A stretch of DNA of 64,000 nucleotides from Thainema sp966674685. GTDB taxonomy: Bacteria; Cyanobacteriota; Cyanobacteriia; Phormidesmidales; Phormidesmidaceae. The notes under the pieces were generated by a model, which saw nothing but the letters and a program-made list of their open reading frames with translations, did no database searches and was not told the DNA's origin. The position numbers and the translations under genes are program-made. Positions 25,253-35,144 of the stretch are shown piece after piece (position 1 is the stretch's first letter; each line of letters opens with the position of its first letter). The DNA lies in assembly GCA_966674685.1 (NCBI GenBank), contig CBKWJC010000027.1:5839-69838 (forward strand), in the 5' to 3' direction.

Positions 25253-27490
25253 ATGACAGCACCCACCCCGACCAAAACTCTCTGTCCATACTGTGGCGTT
25301 GGTTGTGGTTTGGAAGTTTTGCCACCAGCACTACCCGGGAAAGCCGTCAATCGCGATAAACAAGGTAATCCAACCTGGCAAGTGCGGGGCGATCGCAACC
25401 ATCCATCAAGCAAGGGACTCGTTTGTGTCAAGGGTGCCACCATTGCGGAGTCCATCGACAAAGATCGACTCAAGTACCCAATGCTGCGCTATTCCTTAGA
25501 TGAGCCATTTCAGCGCGTGTCCTGGGCAGAAGCCTACGACCACATCGCCATCCGGCTGCGTCAGGTGCTAGACACTCAGGGTGCAGATGCCATCTGTATG
25601 TATGGTTCTGGCCAGTTTCAAACCGAGGACTACTACACGGCTCAGAAGCTCTTGAAGGGCTGTCTTGGCACCAATAATTTTGACGCCAATTCGCGGCTCT
25701 GCATGTCGTCTGCTGTGGCCGGATACATTCAAAGCTTCGGCACCGATGGCCCGCCCTGCACCTATGACGATTTGGAAGAGACAGACTGTGCCTTTTTAAT
25801 TGGCACCAATACGGCGGAATGTCATCCGATTGTGTTTAATCGGCTGCGGCGTCACCACAAAAAAAATCGCAGCGTCAAGATGATCGTGGTTGACCCGCGC
25901 TGCACCGAAACCGCCGAGGCTGCTGACCTGCATTTAGCGATCAAGCCTGGTACCGACATTCAATTGCTCAACGGCATTGCTCACCTGCTGATGCGCTGGG
26001 GTGCTTTAGATACCGTTTTTATCGATGAATGCACGAAGGGTTTCTCAGACTACGCTGAGGTGATTCGTCACTATCCGCCGGAACTGGTGTCGCAGCAGTG
26101 CGGCATTTCCATCCATGATTTAGAACAAGCGGCTCGCTACTGGGCCGAATCAGAGCGGGTGCTGTCGCTCTGGTCAATGGGCATCAATCAGTCGAGCGAG
26201 GGTACCGCCAAAGTTCGCACGCTGATTAATCTGCATCTGATGACGGCCAATATCGGCAGGTCAGGGGCGGGGCCATTTTCGCTGACGGGACAGCCCAACG
26301 CCATGGGCGGTCGGGAAGCGGGCGGTTTGTCGCACATCCTGCCGGGATATCGGATGGTGAAGAATCCGGAGCATCGCCGCCAGGTGGAGCAGCTTTGGGG
26401 TTTACCAGAAGGTCGTATTCCGGCCACTCCTGGACTCACCGCTTGGGATATGATCACGGGACTGGAGGACGGCACGGTTGGTGCGTTGTGGATTGCGGCC
26501 ACGAATCCCGCCGTCAGTATGCCGGATGTGAAGCGGACACAGGCCGCCCTGCGCCAGTCGCCGTTCACGATTTATCAGGATGCCTACTACCCGACTGAAA
26601 CGGCGGACTATGCCCATGTGCTGCTGCCAGCGGCGCAGTGGGGGGAGAAAACGGGCGTTATGACTAATTCAGAACGGATGGTGACGCTCTGTCCGGCCTT
26701 CCGCGATCCGGTTGGTGATGCCAAGGCGGACTGGAAAATCTTTGCCGAAATTGGTCGGCGTCTGGGCTTTGAAAAAGAATTTTGGTTTAACTCCAGTGCG
26801 GAAGTGTATGACGAGTTTGTGCAGCTCACTCGCGATCGCATTTGCGATATGACCGGGCTCAGCCATGAACGCTTGCGGCGAGAAGGCCCAATTCAGTGGC
26901 CTTGTCCCGACAGCTCAACCCAGGACGAAACGCCAGCGGCACGGGGAGCCAAGCGGCTTTACACAAATTTGCAGTTTCTCACGCCCGATGGCCGAGCCAA
27001 ATTTGGTGCTTATCACTCGAAGGGGCTAGCGGAACCGCCTGATCTAAACTATCCCTTTGTGCTCACCGTAGGACGGCTTTACGGCCACTGGCACACCCAG
27101 AGCCGCACGGGGCGAATTGAAAAGATTACCAAAATGCACCCGAAGCCGTTTATCGAGATTCATCCTAAAGATGCGGATAGACTGCATGTAGACGATCAGG
27201 ATTGGGTCGAAGTGCGATCGCGGCGCGGATTTGGTCGCTTTGAGGTGAAAGTCACCAAAGCGATTACGCCCGGAACGGTATTTGTGCCGATGCACTGGGG
27301 CGCACTCTGGGCTGATCATGCCGAAGCCAACGCCATGACTCACTCTGCCGCCTGTCCCGATTCGTTGCAGCCAGAGCTAAAGGCTTGTGCCGTGCAGCTT
27401 GTGCCGCTGAGTATTCGTCGAGACGATGACCCAGCAGAAGAGGACGAGGCGATCATTTCGCGTTCAGGTCTGGTGACCCCGCTCAGGTGA
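25253..27490 (+). CDS. narB: Ferredoxin-nitrate reductase, molybdopterin enzyme
   Basis: This 745-residue enzyme reduces nitrate to nitrite with electrons from ferredoxin. The ATG follows GGAGGA by six bases. The N-terminal [4Fe-4S] cysteines are at 11, 14, 18 and 59 (CPYCGVGCGL; KGLVCVKG). Cys151 in NSRLCMSSAVAGY is the expected molybdenum ligand. Molybdopterin segments follow (GTNTAECHPI, TANIGRSGAGPFSLTGQPNAMGG is the family core), and the C-terminal cofactor-binding domain ends with VFVPMHWG. Length is normal for cyanobacterial NarB. It is third in the nirA operon, and a nitrate reductase associated protein gene follows about 1.2 kb downstream. Confidence 0.96.
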   Translation: MTAPTPTKTLCPYCGVGCGLEVLPPALPGKAVNRDKQGNPTWQVRGDRNHPSSKGLVCVKGATIAESIDKDRLKYPMLRYSLDEPFQRVSWAEAYDHIAIRLRQVLDTQGADAICMYGSGQFQTEDYYTAQKLLKGCLGTNNFDANSRLCMSSAVAGYIQSFGTDGPPCTYDDLEETDCAFLIGTNTAECHPIVFNRLRRHHKKNRSVKMIVVDPRCTETAEAADLHLAIKPGTDIQLLNGIAHLLMRWGALDTVFIDECTKGFSDYAEVIRHYPPELVSQQCGISIHDLEQAARYWAESERVLSLWSMGINQSSEGTAKVRTLINLHLMTANIGRSGAGPFSLTGQPNAMGGREAGGLSHILPGYRMVKNPEHRRQVEQLWGLPEGRIPATPGLTAWDMITGLEDGTVGALWIAATNPAVSMPDVKRTQAALRQSPFTIYQDAYYPTETADYAHVLLPAAQWGEKTGVMTNSERMVTLCPAFRDPVGDAKADWKIFAEIGRRLGFEKEFWFNSSAEVYDEFVQLTRDRICDMTGLSHERLRREGPIQWPCPDSSTQDETPAARGAKRLYTNLQFLTPDGRAKFGAYHSKGLAEPPDLNYPFVLTVGRLYGHWHTQSRTGRIEKITKMHPKPFIEIHPKDADRLHVDDQDWVEVRSRRGFGRFEVKVTKAITPGTVFVPMHWGALWADHAEANAMTHSAACPDSLQPELKACAVQLVPLSIRRDDDPAEEDEAIISRSGLVTPLR

Positions 27491-27635
27491 CTGATGGAGT
27501 GGAGGTCTCAATAGCCCGAGATTTCCAATTGATACTGTGGCTAATCATTAATCGTTCCGCCTATAAGAGTCGGCAAATTCCATGTAAAGTTGGATAGTTG
27601 CAGCCTTTGCCGTACTGTCCCACCTTTGATCCACC

Positions 27636-28103
27636 ATGAAATGGCGACTCCCCTATCGATATTTGCGTCGAGCAACCCGCAATCAGACGTTTTTGAGCCT
27701 AGTGCAAACCGTAGAGGTGATTGTTTCCAAGATCCTCTCGATTGCGATGGTATTGGTGCTGATTGGAGCCGTAATTAATTTAGTAATTTTTCTGGGGACA
27801 GAACTATTAATTGTACCCTATGGTCAATTTTCGGTTGATTTGATCACTATTTTTGGCCTATTTCTCAATATTCTGATTGCGCTGGAAATTCTCGAAAACG
27901 TCACGGCCTATCTGCGCGATCACTCCATTCATGTGGAATTAGTAGTGGCAACTTCGCTGATTGCTGTGGCGCGAAAAATTATTGTGCTGGACTTTGACAA
28001 TACAACCGGGGCCAAAATTATTGGCCTTGCGGTCGCGATTTTTGCTTTATCAATCAGCTACTGGATCATTCGAGCCACAAGCCCAAGGCGGTCGAACCAG
28101 TAA
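27636..28103 (+). CDS. PsiE family (phosphate-starvation-inducible) membrane protein
   Basis: This 155-residue protein has four predicted membrane helices (LSIAMVLVLIGAVINLVIFL; ITIFGLFLNILIALEIL; VVATSLIAVARKIIVL; IIGLAVAIFALSISYWII). The motif LEILENVTAYLRDH between helices 2 and 3 and the ARKIIVLDF segment are typical of PsiE. The family is induced by phosphate starvation in E. coli, but its biochemical role is unknown. It follows narB by 145 bases on the same strand without an obvious terminator, so co-transcription is possible. Confidence 0.85.
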   Translation: MKWRLPYRYLRRATRNQTFLSLVQTVEVIVSKILSIAMVLVLIGAVINLVIFLGTELLIVPYGQFSVDLITIFGLFLNILIALEILENVTAYLRDHSIHVELVVATSLIAVARKIIVLDFDNTTGAKIIGLAVAIFALSISYWIIRATSPRRSNQ

Positions 28104-28170
28104 GTTATGCAAAAACATTGGCCATCAGTTATCAGCCTCAGTACAAATCATTATTTTTTAAGGATTATGA

Positions 28171-28614
28171 ATGCAGGTTTTTCAAGCTCGCCTTGAACAT
28201 CTAGAAGAAGTGGCCCGATTATTTGACCAATATCGCGTGTTCTATAAACAATCTTCAGATATTGAAACCGCTAGAAACTTTCTCCAGGAGCGGTTTCGTG
28301 ACGGTAGCTCAACTATCTTTGTCGTTCAACAGGACAATCGCTCAATTGGTTTTATCCAGCTTTATCCAAGTTTCTCCTCGGTGTCGATGAAACCAATTTG
28401 GATTCTGAATGATTTGTTTGTGGAAAAGGATTTTCGACAGCAAGGTGTCGCCAATTTACTGATGGCTACAGCCGAAGAGTTTGCTCGTAAAACAGGTGCG
28501 GTTCGCCTTGTTTTAGCCACACAACTATCAAATCTTGCCGCACAATCGCTGTATGAATCCCGTGGTTACAGCAAGGATGAAGAGTTTTATCACTATTCAT
28601 TGTCTCTATCGTGA
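28171..28614 (+). CDS. GNAT family N-acetyltransferase
   Basis: This 147-residue protein covers one GNAT domain. The acetyl-CoA binding motif is seen in FVEKDFRQQGVANLLMATAEEFA (the Q/R-x-x-G-x-A core is RQQGVA), with the preceding strand SMKPIWILNDLFV and the final part LVLATQLSNLAAQSLYESRGY. The substrate is unknown; the sequence is like that of small GNATs acting on amines or amino acids. An AAGGATT box lies before the ATG. It sits between narB and the nitrate reductase associated gene, all on the same strand. Confidence 0.9.
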   Translation: MQVFQARLEHLEEVARLFDQYRVFYKQSSDIETARNFLQERFRDGSSTIFVVQQDNRSIGFIQLYPSFSSVSMKPIWILNDLFVEKDFRQQGVANLLMATAEEFARKTGAVRLVLATQLSNLAAQSLYESRGYSKDEEFYHYSLSLS

Positions 28615-28655
28615 CGATATCGCAAGTTAGTAAGCGCTGATCATTTTCTAAACCG

Positions 28656-29117
28656 ATGGCTGAATTTTTCAAGTTTGAATCCGATTTTGTTGAATCTCTC
28701 CGCTGCATTCCGATGCAGGTACGCTACAAGCTAGATACCTGTGGCGTGAAGCTGAAGCTGGAACACTGGCACCAGTTCAGCCAGGCTGAGCGAGAAATGC
28801 TGGTAAATTTGCCCTGTGAGACGCCAGGGGAAGTGAAGGATTACTGCGATCGCACCCAGCAACTCGTCAAACACTACAACGGCAGTCCAGCCAAAACGCT
28901 GGAGATTGACCCGAATCCAGGCTGGCTGGATGCTACTACTATTCCCCCGCAAACTCAGGCCAAGGCCGCAGAGTTTGATGCCCAGATTGATCTATCACAG
29001 TGGGAAGCTTTGACTCCACTCCAACGGTTTGCGCTGATTAAACTCAGTCGCCCCAGTCACGAAAACAAAAACTTTCTGCCTGCGCTCAAAGAATTCAACT
29101 TGCTGAGCCAATCCTAG
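28656..29117 (+). CDS. Nitrate reductase associated protein
   Basis: This 153-residue protein matches the cyanobacterial nitrate reductase associated family: FKFESDFVESLRCIPMQVRYKLD at the start, LPCETPGEVKDYCDR in the middle and ALTPLQRFALIKLSRPSHENKNF at the end. The family occurs with narB and is thought to support nitrate reductase function, though the mechanism is not known. Its position about 1.2 kb after narB fits. Several cysteines are conserved by eye (CGVKLKLEHW, CETPG), possibly for a cofactor or redox role. Confidence 0.88.
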   Translation: MAEFFKFESDFVESLRCIPMQVRYKLDTCGVKLKLEHWHQFSQAEREMLVNLPCETPGEVKDYCDRTQQLVKHYNGSPAKTLEIDPNPGWLDATTIPPQTQAKAAEFDAQIDLSQWEALTPLQRFALIKLSRPSHENKNFLPALKEFNLLSQS

Positions 29118-29162
29118 ACATCGGATTTCTGGTGCGAAATTGTCAATCTTGTTGAGTTATTG

Positions 29163-29241
29163 CGTAGGTTGGATAGAGCGCTAGTAAAACCCAACAAAAC
29201 CGCGTAGATTGGGTTGAACAACGGAAAACCTAATCTACACG
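29163..29241. repeat. Intergenic inverted repeat, GTAGGTTGGG type
   Basis: GCGTAGGTTGGATAGAGCG, then AAACCCAACAAAACC, then GCGTAGATTGGGTTGAAC and AAAACCTAATCTAC form two interleaved inverted repeats. Such GTAGGTTGGGTT elements are common small repeats in bacterial genomes. It may hinder read-through from the nitrate block. Confidence 0.55.
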
Positions 29242-29335
29242 GGGAACTTTTGTCAATCAATCAGCAAGTTTTATTGCGCTTTGTTGCTGAGTTTTCTCCG
29301 TGTTTTTCGGTAAATTAAATCGCTTGTCCTGATGG

Positions 29336-31726
29336 GTGATAACGAGATGGAAAGAGGAAAAAGAGCCATCATATCTACCCATCGCCGATCTCATGCCAAT
29401 CTTCTGCAAGCGCCACTGGCTAGACTGGACTGAATATCTATTGCTCCTGTGTACTGGAGTGGGAACCACCGCTGCGGTTGTGTCGCATAACGCCGTGTTT
29501 GCGATCGCGCCCCTCTTTCTCCTCGCGGGCTGCAACCTTGCCAATCGCCAGCGCTTGCAGCAAACCACCTTAGCTCAAACCAGCAGCAGCTTAGCGGCAA
29601 CCGAAGCGAATGTGGCTCAGCGGCTCGTCCAGGTTGAAACTCAGGTGCAGGATTCGCCCTCCTCGGAAGCCTTTCACCAGTTTCAGCAGGCGATTATTCA
29701 TCGCAATCAGCACATTCTGTCTGACGCCATGCAGCGAGTTGAAGACTTACAGCAGCAGGTGCAGCGCTGTTTGTGGGAAATTGAGCATCTGGATTTCAGC
29801 CATATTCATAACGAAACCAATCATCTCCAGGATCGCTATAGCCAGCTTGAATGGAGCATTAAGCAAATTCACTCGCGGCTGCATCAGATTCCGGCTCCAT
29901 CGCGACTGGAGCATCTAGAATCCATCTTGACCCAACTGCAAATGGAAACGGTGCAAATCCGGGTGGGCTTAGAAAGCGTCAGTCACGAAACGCGCAGCAC
30001 GATTCATCCCCTCCAGGATCAGATTACGGCTCTGGAGCTACAGCTCAAACGGCTGATGCGTACTACTGACCTGACGATGGTGCAGCAGGAAGTGGCTGAA
30101 ATTATCAAATCGCTGACCGATTTGGTGCCAAAAAAGGACTTTCTGGGTCTGACCCATCAGTTTGAGAATCTGCAACTGCAGCAGCATGATCTGCAGCAAG
30201 CGATCGCAATGCTGAACGAAAAGCTGCGCTTGGTCGATGTCGTCGGATCGCAGTCCGCCCAGTTTGACTCTCTACAGGCCGAAATTGCTCAACTGCAAAC
30301 CCAGATTGATGGGCTAATGCAGCAGGCCCAGTCTGGTTCTGAGCAGGCTATTGTGCAAACGGTGATGCGCCAAATTATTCATCATTTGCCGACCGCGCTT
30401 GACATGGCAGCGCTGCAGCAGCAGGTGCAGGTGCTTTCGTCACGGATGGACGATACGGAAGCGGCACTGCTCAACACCCAGCAGCAAGTGGCGCAGTCCA
30501 ACCGACATCAACTGCTGTTTGATTTTTCTACCGCAGCGGATCGATCTGGCGCTCCTTCATCAGCGCCATCGTCCGGTCAAGCGTCCCAACAAGCGTCCCA
30601 GCATCAAGCGCTGTCATCGCTGTTGGCTCAGGCTCAAAAGCAGGTTCTGCTAGTTTGGCCGTGGTCAGATCAAGAGGAACTCGATGGTGGACTGATCAAC
30701 CAGCTTGAGCAGCTTTTGGAGCGCCAGGTACAGGTGGAAATTGGCTGGTGTCATCGCGGCGATCGCAGAGAGGGACGCTGGCTAGCTCCCATTCAGCAGC
30801 AGTGGAAGACCTATCCCCGCCATCGCCAGCATCTCCAGGCCATGCTGAATCAGTTGCTGCCGCTGAAACAGCGCTACGCAGAGCGCTTTCGGTTCAAAGT
30901 GTTGGGTACCGATGAGAATTTTCTGGTCTGCGATCGCACCCTCGCCGTCGTCGGTCTACACAGTATCTTGACCCAGACAGCGGTGATTCCCACCGTTGGC
31001 ATGAAGTTGCAGACGACTGATCCAGCCGTCGTGCAGCGCCTGATCCAGCGGTTTTATCACTCCCAGATTGACAATGAGGATGCCGCTGCCTTCTTCAATC
31101 GTGGCGTTACCCGCTACGACTTGGGCGATCAGGCTGGAGCGATCGCCGACTTCACGCAGGTGATCCGGCTCTATCCGCAGGATGCCATAGCCTACAACAA
31201 CCGGGGACTGGCGCATTATGATTTGGGCAATTTTGCTCAGGCTTTGGCCGACTTGAGTCAAGCGATTCAGTGCCAGCCCTACCAAATCGTGCCCTACTGT
31301 AATCAGGGCAAGATCCAAATGGAGCAGGGCAACTGGACGGCAGCGTTAAACAGCTTTGATGCAGTGATTGAGATGAAGCCAGATTCACCGATTGCCTGGT
31401 TCTATCGGGGACGGATTTATCAGCAGCAGGGGCATCTCTCATCTGCGATCGCAGATATCAGCCGCGCCATTAGTCAGACTCCTGATCAGGCATTTCTGTA
31501 CTGCTACCGCAGCGCCATCTATCAACATTTGGGCCGAGTTGGGGATGCGATCGCGGATTTAGAACAGGCGGCTAACTGCTTCCTTGCTCAGCAAGATGAA
31601 GTGAATGCTGCCCGCATCCATCGCGCCCTCGAACAGTTGAAGCACAAGGCTTCTCTGCGTCCGCTGCCATCCTTTATGCCCCATGTACCCCAGGCAAAAT
31701 CCCGATCAAAAGTGATCAACTCTTGA
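29336..31726 (+). CDS. Membrane-anchored coiled-coil/TPR protein with PLD-like domain
   Basis: This protein of up to 796 residues begins at a GTG; an ATG at 29393 (MPIFCKRHW) is an equally good start. Near the N-terminus a membrane hairpin (YLLLLCTGVGTTAAVVS; AVFAIAPLFLLAGCNL) is followed by long coiled coil to about 400. Residues 430-580 (QAQKQVLLVWPWSDQEELDG; FKVLGTDENFLVCDRT; VVGLHS) resemble a phospholipase-D-like fold but lack the HKD catalytic motif. The last 210 residues hold about five TPR units (AAAFFNRGVTRYDLGDQAGA; AIAYNNRGLAHYDLGNFAQA). It is probably a membrane scaffold facing the cytoplasm. The order of these parts is unusual; the function is unknown. Confidence 0.8.
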   Translation: MITRWKEEKEPSYLPIADLMPIFCKRHWLDWTEYLLLLCTGVGTTAAVVSHNAVFAIAPLFLLAGCNLANRQRLQQTTLAQTSSSLAATEANVAQRLVQVETQVQDSPSSEAFHQFQQAIIHRNQHILSDAMQRVEDLQQQVQRCLWEIEHLDFSHIHNETNHLQDRYSQLEWSIKQIHSRLHQIPAPSRLEHLESILTQLQMETVQIRVGLESVSHETRSTIHPLQDQITALELQLKRLMRTTDLTMVQQEVAEIIKSLTDLVPKKDFLGLTHQFENLQLQQHDLQQAIAMLNEKLRLVDVVGSQSAQFDSLQAEIAQLQTQIDGLMQQAQSGSEQAIVQTVMRQIIHHLPTALDMAALQQQVQVLSSRMDDTEAALLNTQQQVAQSNRHQLLFDFSTAADRSGAPSSAPSSGQASQQASQHQALSSLLAQAQKQVLLVWPWSDQEELDGGLINQLEQLLERQVQVEIGWCHRGDRREGRWLAPIQQQWKTYPRHRQHLQAMLNQLLPLKQRYAERFRFKVLGTDENFLVCDRTLAVVGLHSILTQTAVIPTVGMKLQTTDPAVVQRLIQRFYHSQIDNEDAAAFFNRGVTRYDLGDQAGAIADFTQVIRLYPQDAIAYNNRGLAHYDLGNFAQALADLSQAIQCQPYQIVPYCNQGKIQMEQGNWTAALNSFDAVIEMKPDSPIAWFYRGRIYQQQGHLSSAIADISRAISQTPDQAFLYCYRSAIYQHLGRVGDAIADLEQAANCFLAQQDEVNAARIHRALEQLKHKASLRPLPSFMPHVPQAKSRSKVINS

Positions 31727-32472
31727 CCTTCAGTGGCCACCTAGCAATCACCTCACATTTTCTTCCCAAGCATTGCTTAATCTGGGTATGAACTGTGATG
31801 GGGGGCACTGTGTCCACATCACAGTTCATACTTAAATTCCTGCACCCAACTCAACGGTTGGTATTACCACCGTGATGCGGCGGCAACATCACCTGTTGGG
31901 CTGCCGTTTTACATAGTGCAAAATTAGGAGTCACCCAATTTTGCAGAAACGGTATTGGAGAATTGGTATCATCTGCGTAGAAATCAGTAAGCTTGATTGT
32001 CGCTTGTGTAACAAATTAGCTATTGCCTGAAAGATATACGGCATGGGACAATTAACTAATCGATAAATCACAAGCCTCTAATTCAAGCTTTAGCTAAAAG
32101 TACGGATTTAAATCGCTAGAATATCTCAATCAACTCGTTTTATAGACTAAAAGCCCGTGAATTTGCTGGATTTGTAAGGCATTTTGCGTTAGCAAGTCAT
32201 GAGCAAGTCAATCGTTCGAATACATTAAATTCATATCGTGTAATGGGGCTGATATGAGCCTGGGTTCAGTGACTCATAGCGGCACAATCCAAGCAAATTG
32301 CGGTTTATGAGTCACAGGTTCAATTTTATTTGCATTTTAATGCGGGTTTGATTGGATAAAATTTAAGCCAGGATTTTCGCTTTAACCTTGTTTATCTTTT
32401 TCTACGACGATACTTTATAAGCATTGATAAAAACTGGGAACACTGGATTCAGAAAGGGCGTTACATTACTAT
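31727..32472. other. Gene-free stretch with one long hairpin
   Basis: No coding signal is visible in these 746 bases. A hairpin with perfect 15-bp arms (31786-31800 and 31817-31831) and a 16-base loop follows the TPR/PLD-like gene; it lacks a T-run, so it is not a classical terminator. The rest is AT-rich and presumably carries the promoter of the next TPR gene. Confidence 0.45.
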
Positions 32473-33327
32473 TTGGGACTTCCTGTGTTTGATTCCTCGA
32501 CATCAACTCAATCAAACCAAACTTCAGCCCCAGACTCGCAAGCCTGGTGCAGCCATGGTCATGCGCTATACGAATTGGGGCGCTACGAAGGGGCGATCTC
32601 GCGCTTTGACAAGGTTTTAGAGGTCGAGCCAGCCAACTATGAGGTCTGGAACAATCGAGGATATGCTCTCTACGAAATGGAGTCCTACGAAGCCGCGATC
32701 GCAAGCTTTGATCGCTGCCTAGACATTTCGCCCACTTATGCCCTGGCTTGGCACGGCAAAGGGATTTCGCTGGCCAAGTTGGGTCAGTACAACATTGCCA
32801 TTGACTGCTTTGATCAGTCTCTGAAGTATTGTCCTGATGATCCAAAGGCTTGGTATAACCGAGGCAATGCGCTGATTCGGATTTACCAGTATCGAGAAGC
32901 AGCGGAAAGCTTTGACAAAACAGTGGCGCTCAAGCCACAAAACTACCGAGCCTGGTACAACCGAGGCATTGCCCTCGCTGCCCTGCGCCGCTATCGGCAA
33001 GCACTCCACAGCCTCGATACGGCGGTGATGATTAAACAGGACTGCTACTACGCCTGGAACTATCGGGGCGTGGTTTTGAATCGCCTCGGTTCTTATGAAG
33101 AAGCGTTGAAGAGCTTTGACCGCTCACTTCAGCACAAGCACCACAATCCCAATGCCTGGTACGGTAAAGCTAGCACCTACGCGCTCTGCAATCAGGTTAA
33201 TCTGGCGATCAGTAATCTGCGGCGAGCCGTGGATCTCAGCCCTGGTCTCTACCGGATGATGGCTCGCACAGATGCCTGCTTCAACAATCTCCAGCAGCAT
33301 CCGGAGTTTCAATCGCTGATCCAATAA
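32473..33327 (+). CDS. TPR repeat protein
   Basis: This 284-residue protein consists of about seven consecutive TPR units with the classical pattern (AWCSHGHALYELGRYEGAIS; VWNNRGYALYEMESYEAAIA; AWYNRGNALIRIYQYREAAE; AWYNRGIALAALRRYRQALH; AWNYRGVVLNRLGSYEEALK). It has no signal peptide or membrane helix and probably acts as a cytoplasmic protein-binding scaffold. The start is uncertain: TTG at 32473 or GTG at 32485, both just before a Ser/Thr/Gln-rich N-terminus. It stands alone, with a long palindrome downstream. Confidence 0.85.
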   Translation: MGLPVFDSSTSTQSNQTSAPDSQAWCSHGHALYELGRYEGAISRFDKVLEVEPANYEVWNNRGYALYEMESYEAAIASFDRCLDISPTYALAWHGKGISLAKLGQYNIAIDCFDQSLKYCPDDPKAWYNRGNALIRIYQYREAAESFDKTVALKPQNYRAWYNRGIALAALRRYRQALHSLDTAVMIKQDCYYAWNYRGVVLNRLGSYEEALKSFDRSLQHKHHNPNAWYGKASTYALCNQVNLAISNLRRAVDLSPGLYRMMARTDACFNNLQQHPEFQSLIQ

Positions 33328-33370
33328 ACCTTCCGACAGGTAATACAGTAAAGTCCGGTTGAAAATTCAT

Positions 33371-33423
33371 AATTTATTGGTTGTGAACCGTTTGCGGAGC
33401 AAACGGTTCACAACCAATAAATT
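33371..33423. repeat. Perfect 25-bp palindrome, GGA triloop
   Basis: Arms 33371-33395 and 33399-33423 are exact complements around GGA. It lies in the 305-base gap between the TPR gene and the next membrane protein gene. It is a member of the NGA-triloop family. Confidence 0.85.
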
Positions 33424-33632
33424 GGGTTCTCATACCCAGACTTCATATTGCTTTCTAGACGATTTCTTACAAGACAGCGCTTCATCTTAAGGGAGTAGCG
33501 CTATACTTGCCATGCCTTTTGTCCTGAATTTCTGTCTGTAACCTATACCGAACAACTGATTGCTGTTGGGTTGAGTAACCTGAAACCCGACCTGCAAAAC
33601 TACAAAACTATTCAAAAGCTTTCAAATTCAAT

Positions 33633-35144
33633 ATGAGTATTCCGGTCGTTTTAGAAGTTGCCGCTGGCTTAATTTTTATTTACTTGATCTTGAGTTTATT
33701 AGCCTCAGAAATTCAAGAAATTATTGGCACCTTGCTCCAGTGGCGGGCTGAGCATCTTAAACGATCGGTGGAGCTATTACTAGCAGGCCAAAACGACAGT
33801 CAGCTTCAGCAGGCAGAAGCATTAGCCAATCAGCTCTACAGCAATCCGCTGATTCGGGGACTCAATCAGGAAGGACGCGGCCCGATTGCTCACCTGTTTC
33901 GTCGGATTACGCAGGTGATTGGGGCCATTTATCGCGGTATCTTTCGCGTGCGAAATACGTTTGGCGATCAGAAAAGCGGCCCGTCCTACATTCCGTCGGA
34001 AACCTTTGCCAGTACGCTACTGGGAACACTGGGCCTTAATCATCTGGGTCGTTTGGTGGCCAATGCGCGCTTTCAGCAGTTTGTGAATGGTCATCTGCGC
34101 GAGCCAATTCGGCACATTGTGGCCGATTTGCGAGCTAGTCTAGCCGATGAATTTTTGCTGGAAGAAGAACTGCGATCGCTAGAAGAAAATTTTGACCAAA
34201 TCTTAGCTGACTTGGAAAAAGGGCGGGTCAATCTCAGCGCCACGCTGGAGCGACTGCTGCGACAAATGGAAATGTTCATTGCCGATGCTGCTCAGCAACT
34301 GCCGGGACAGGAGTACTTAACCGAAACTGTGATTAATCGGCTCCAGCGGCTAAAGCGGGTGCTGGATGGAACGGACAGCGATCGCATTGCATTGATCAAG
34401 CAGCTTGAGCCAAGCTTGACCGAGCTAATCACCGTGCTCGACCGCAAGAGCAGCTTTTATCGGGAATGCGTGCAGATTTTGCGCCAGGGACAAGGTGCGC
34501 CAGAAACGCTGCGGGATTTGCAGACGGCGCTGGAACAGCTCGATCCGAATCAGCTCCCCGTCCGCTTGCGGGACAGCCTGCTGCGACTGGCGGAACGGGC
34601 TGAGATCAAGGCAGATGATTTGGAAAATCGCTTAGAACAGTTTCAGGCTGAAGTCGCCACCTGGTTTGATCGCTCAATGGCCAGAGCTAGCGGTGTCTAT
34701 CGCCGCAATGCGCGGGGTGTGGCTTTTCTGCTGGGACTTGCGATCGCAATTACCGTTAATGCCGATACGTTCTATATTGCCAGTCGGCTGGCTCGCGATC
34801 CGGCAGTGCGATCGCTAATTTCAGAAGCCAGTCTCGAACTGGTGCAGCAGGCCAATCCAGAAGCGGAACCCGATCCAGCCACGATTCGCCAGCGAGTTAA
34901 TGAATTGACCAATGACCTACCGATTCCGCTGGGGCGTAGCCAAACCGTTTTGGATCAGCAGCGTCAGGATGAAGCACTATGGCCGTTTTGGCTACCGCGT
35001 CGGTTTCTGGGCTGGTTCGTGACGGGCATCGCCCTGTCAATGGGGTCATCCTTTTGGTTTGATCTGTTGAGCAAAGCAGTCCGAGTACGCAGCACAGGCT
35101 CAACGCCAGCTAGCAACACGGAAGCGTCGAAACAGTCGGAGTGA
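33633..35144 (+). CDS. Conserved hypothetical membrane protein
   Basis: This 503-residue protein begins with a membrane helix (VVLEVAAGLIFIYLILSLLASEI) and ends with two more (GVAFLLGLAIAITVNADTFYIA near 370-390; FLGWFVTGIALSMGSSFWFDLL near 455-480). The part between is helical and rich in Leu, Glu and Gln, with likely coiled coils at 150-330. The opening LSLLASEIQEIIGTLLQWRAEHL and the closing helix recall hypothetical proteins found in several phyla, but I cannot assign a function. The topology suggests a large cytoplasmic helical domain clamped by membrane segments at both ends. The ATG follows AT-rich DNA without a strong ribosome binding site. Confidence 0.75.
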   Translation: MSIPVVLEVAAGLIFIYLILSLLASEIQEIIGTLLQWRAEHLKRSVELLLAGQNDSQLQQAEALANQLYSNPLIRGLNQEGRGPIAHLFRRITQVIGAIYRGIFRVRNTFGDQKSGPSYIPSETFASTLLGTLGLNHLGRLVANARFQQFVNGHLREPIRHIVADLRASLADEFLLEEELRSLEENFDQILADLEKGRVNLSATLERLLRQMEMFIADAAQQLPGQEYLTETVINRLQRLKRVLDGTDSDRIALIKQLEPSLTELITVLDRKSSFYRECVQILRQGQGAPETLRDLQTALEQLDPNQLPVRLRDSLLRLAERAEIKADDLENRLEQFQAEVATWFDRSMARASGVYRRNARGVAFLLGLAIAITVNADTFYIASRLARDPAVRSLISEASLELVQQANPEAEPDPATIRQRVNELTNDLPIPLGRSQTVLDQQRQDEALWPFWLPRRFLGWFVTGIALSMGSSFWFDLLSKAVRVRSTGSTPASNTEASKQSE

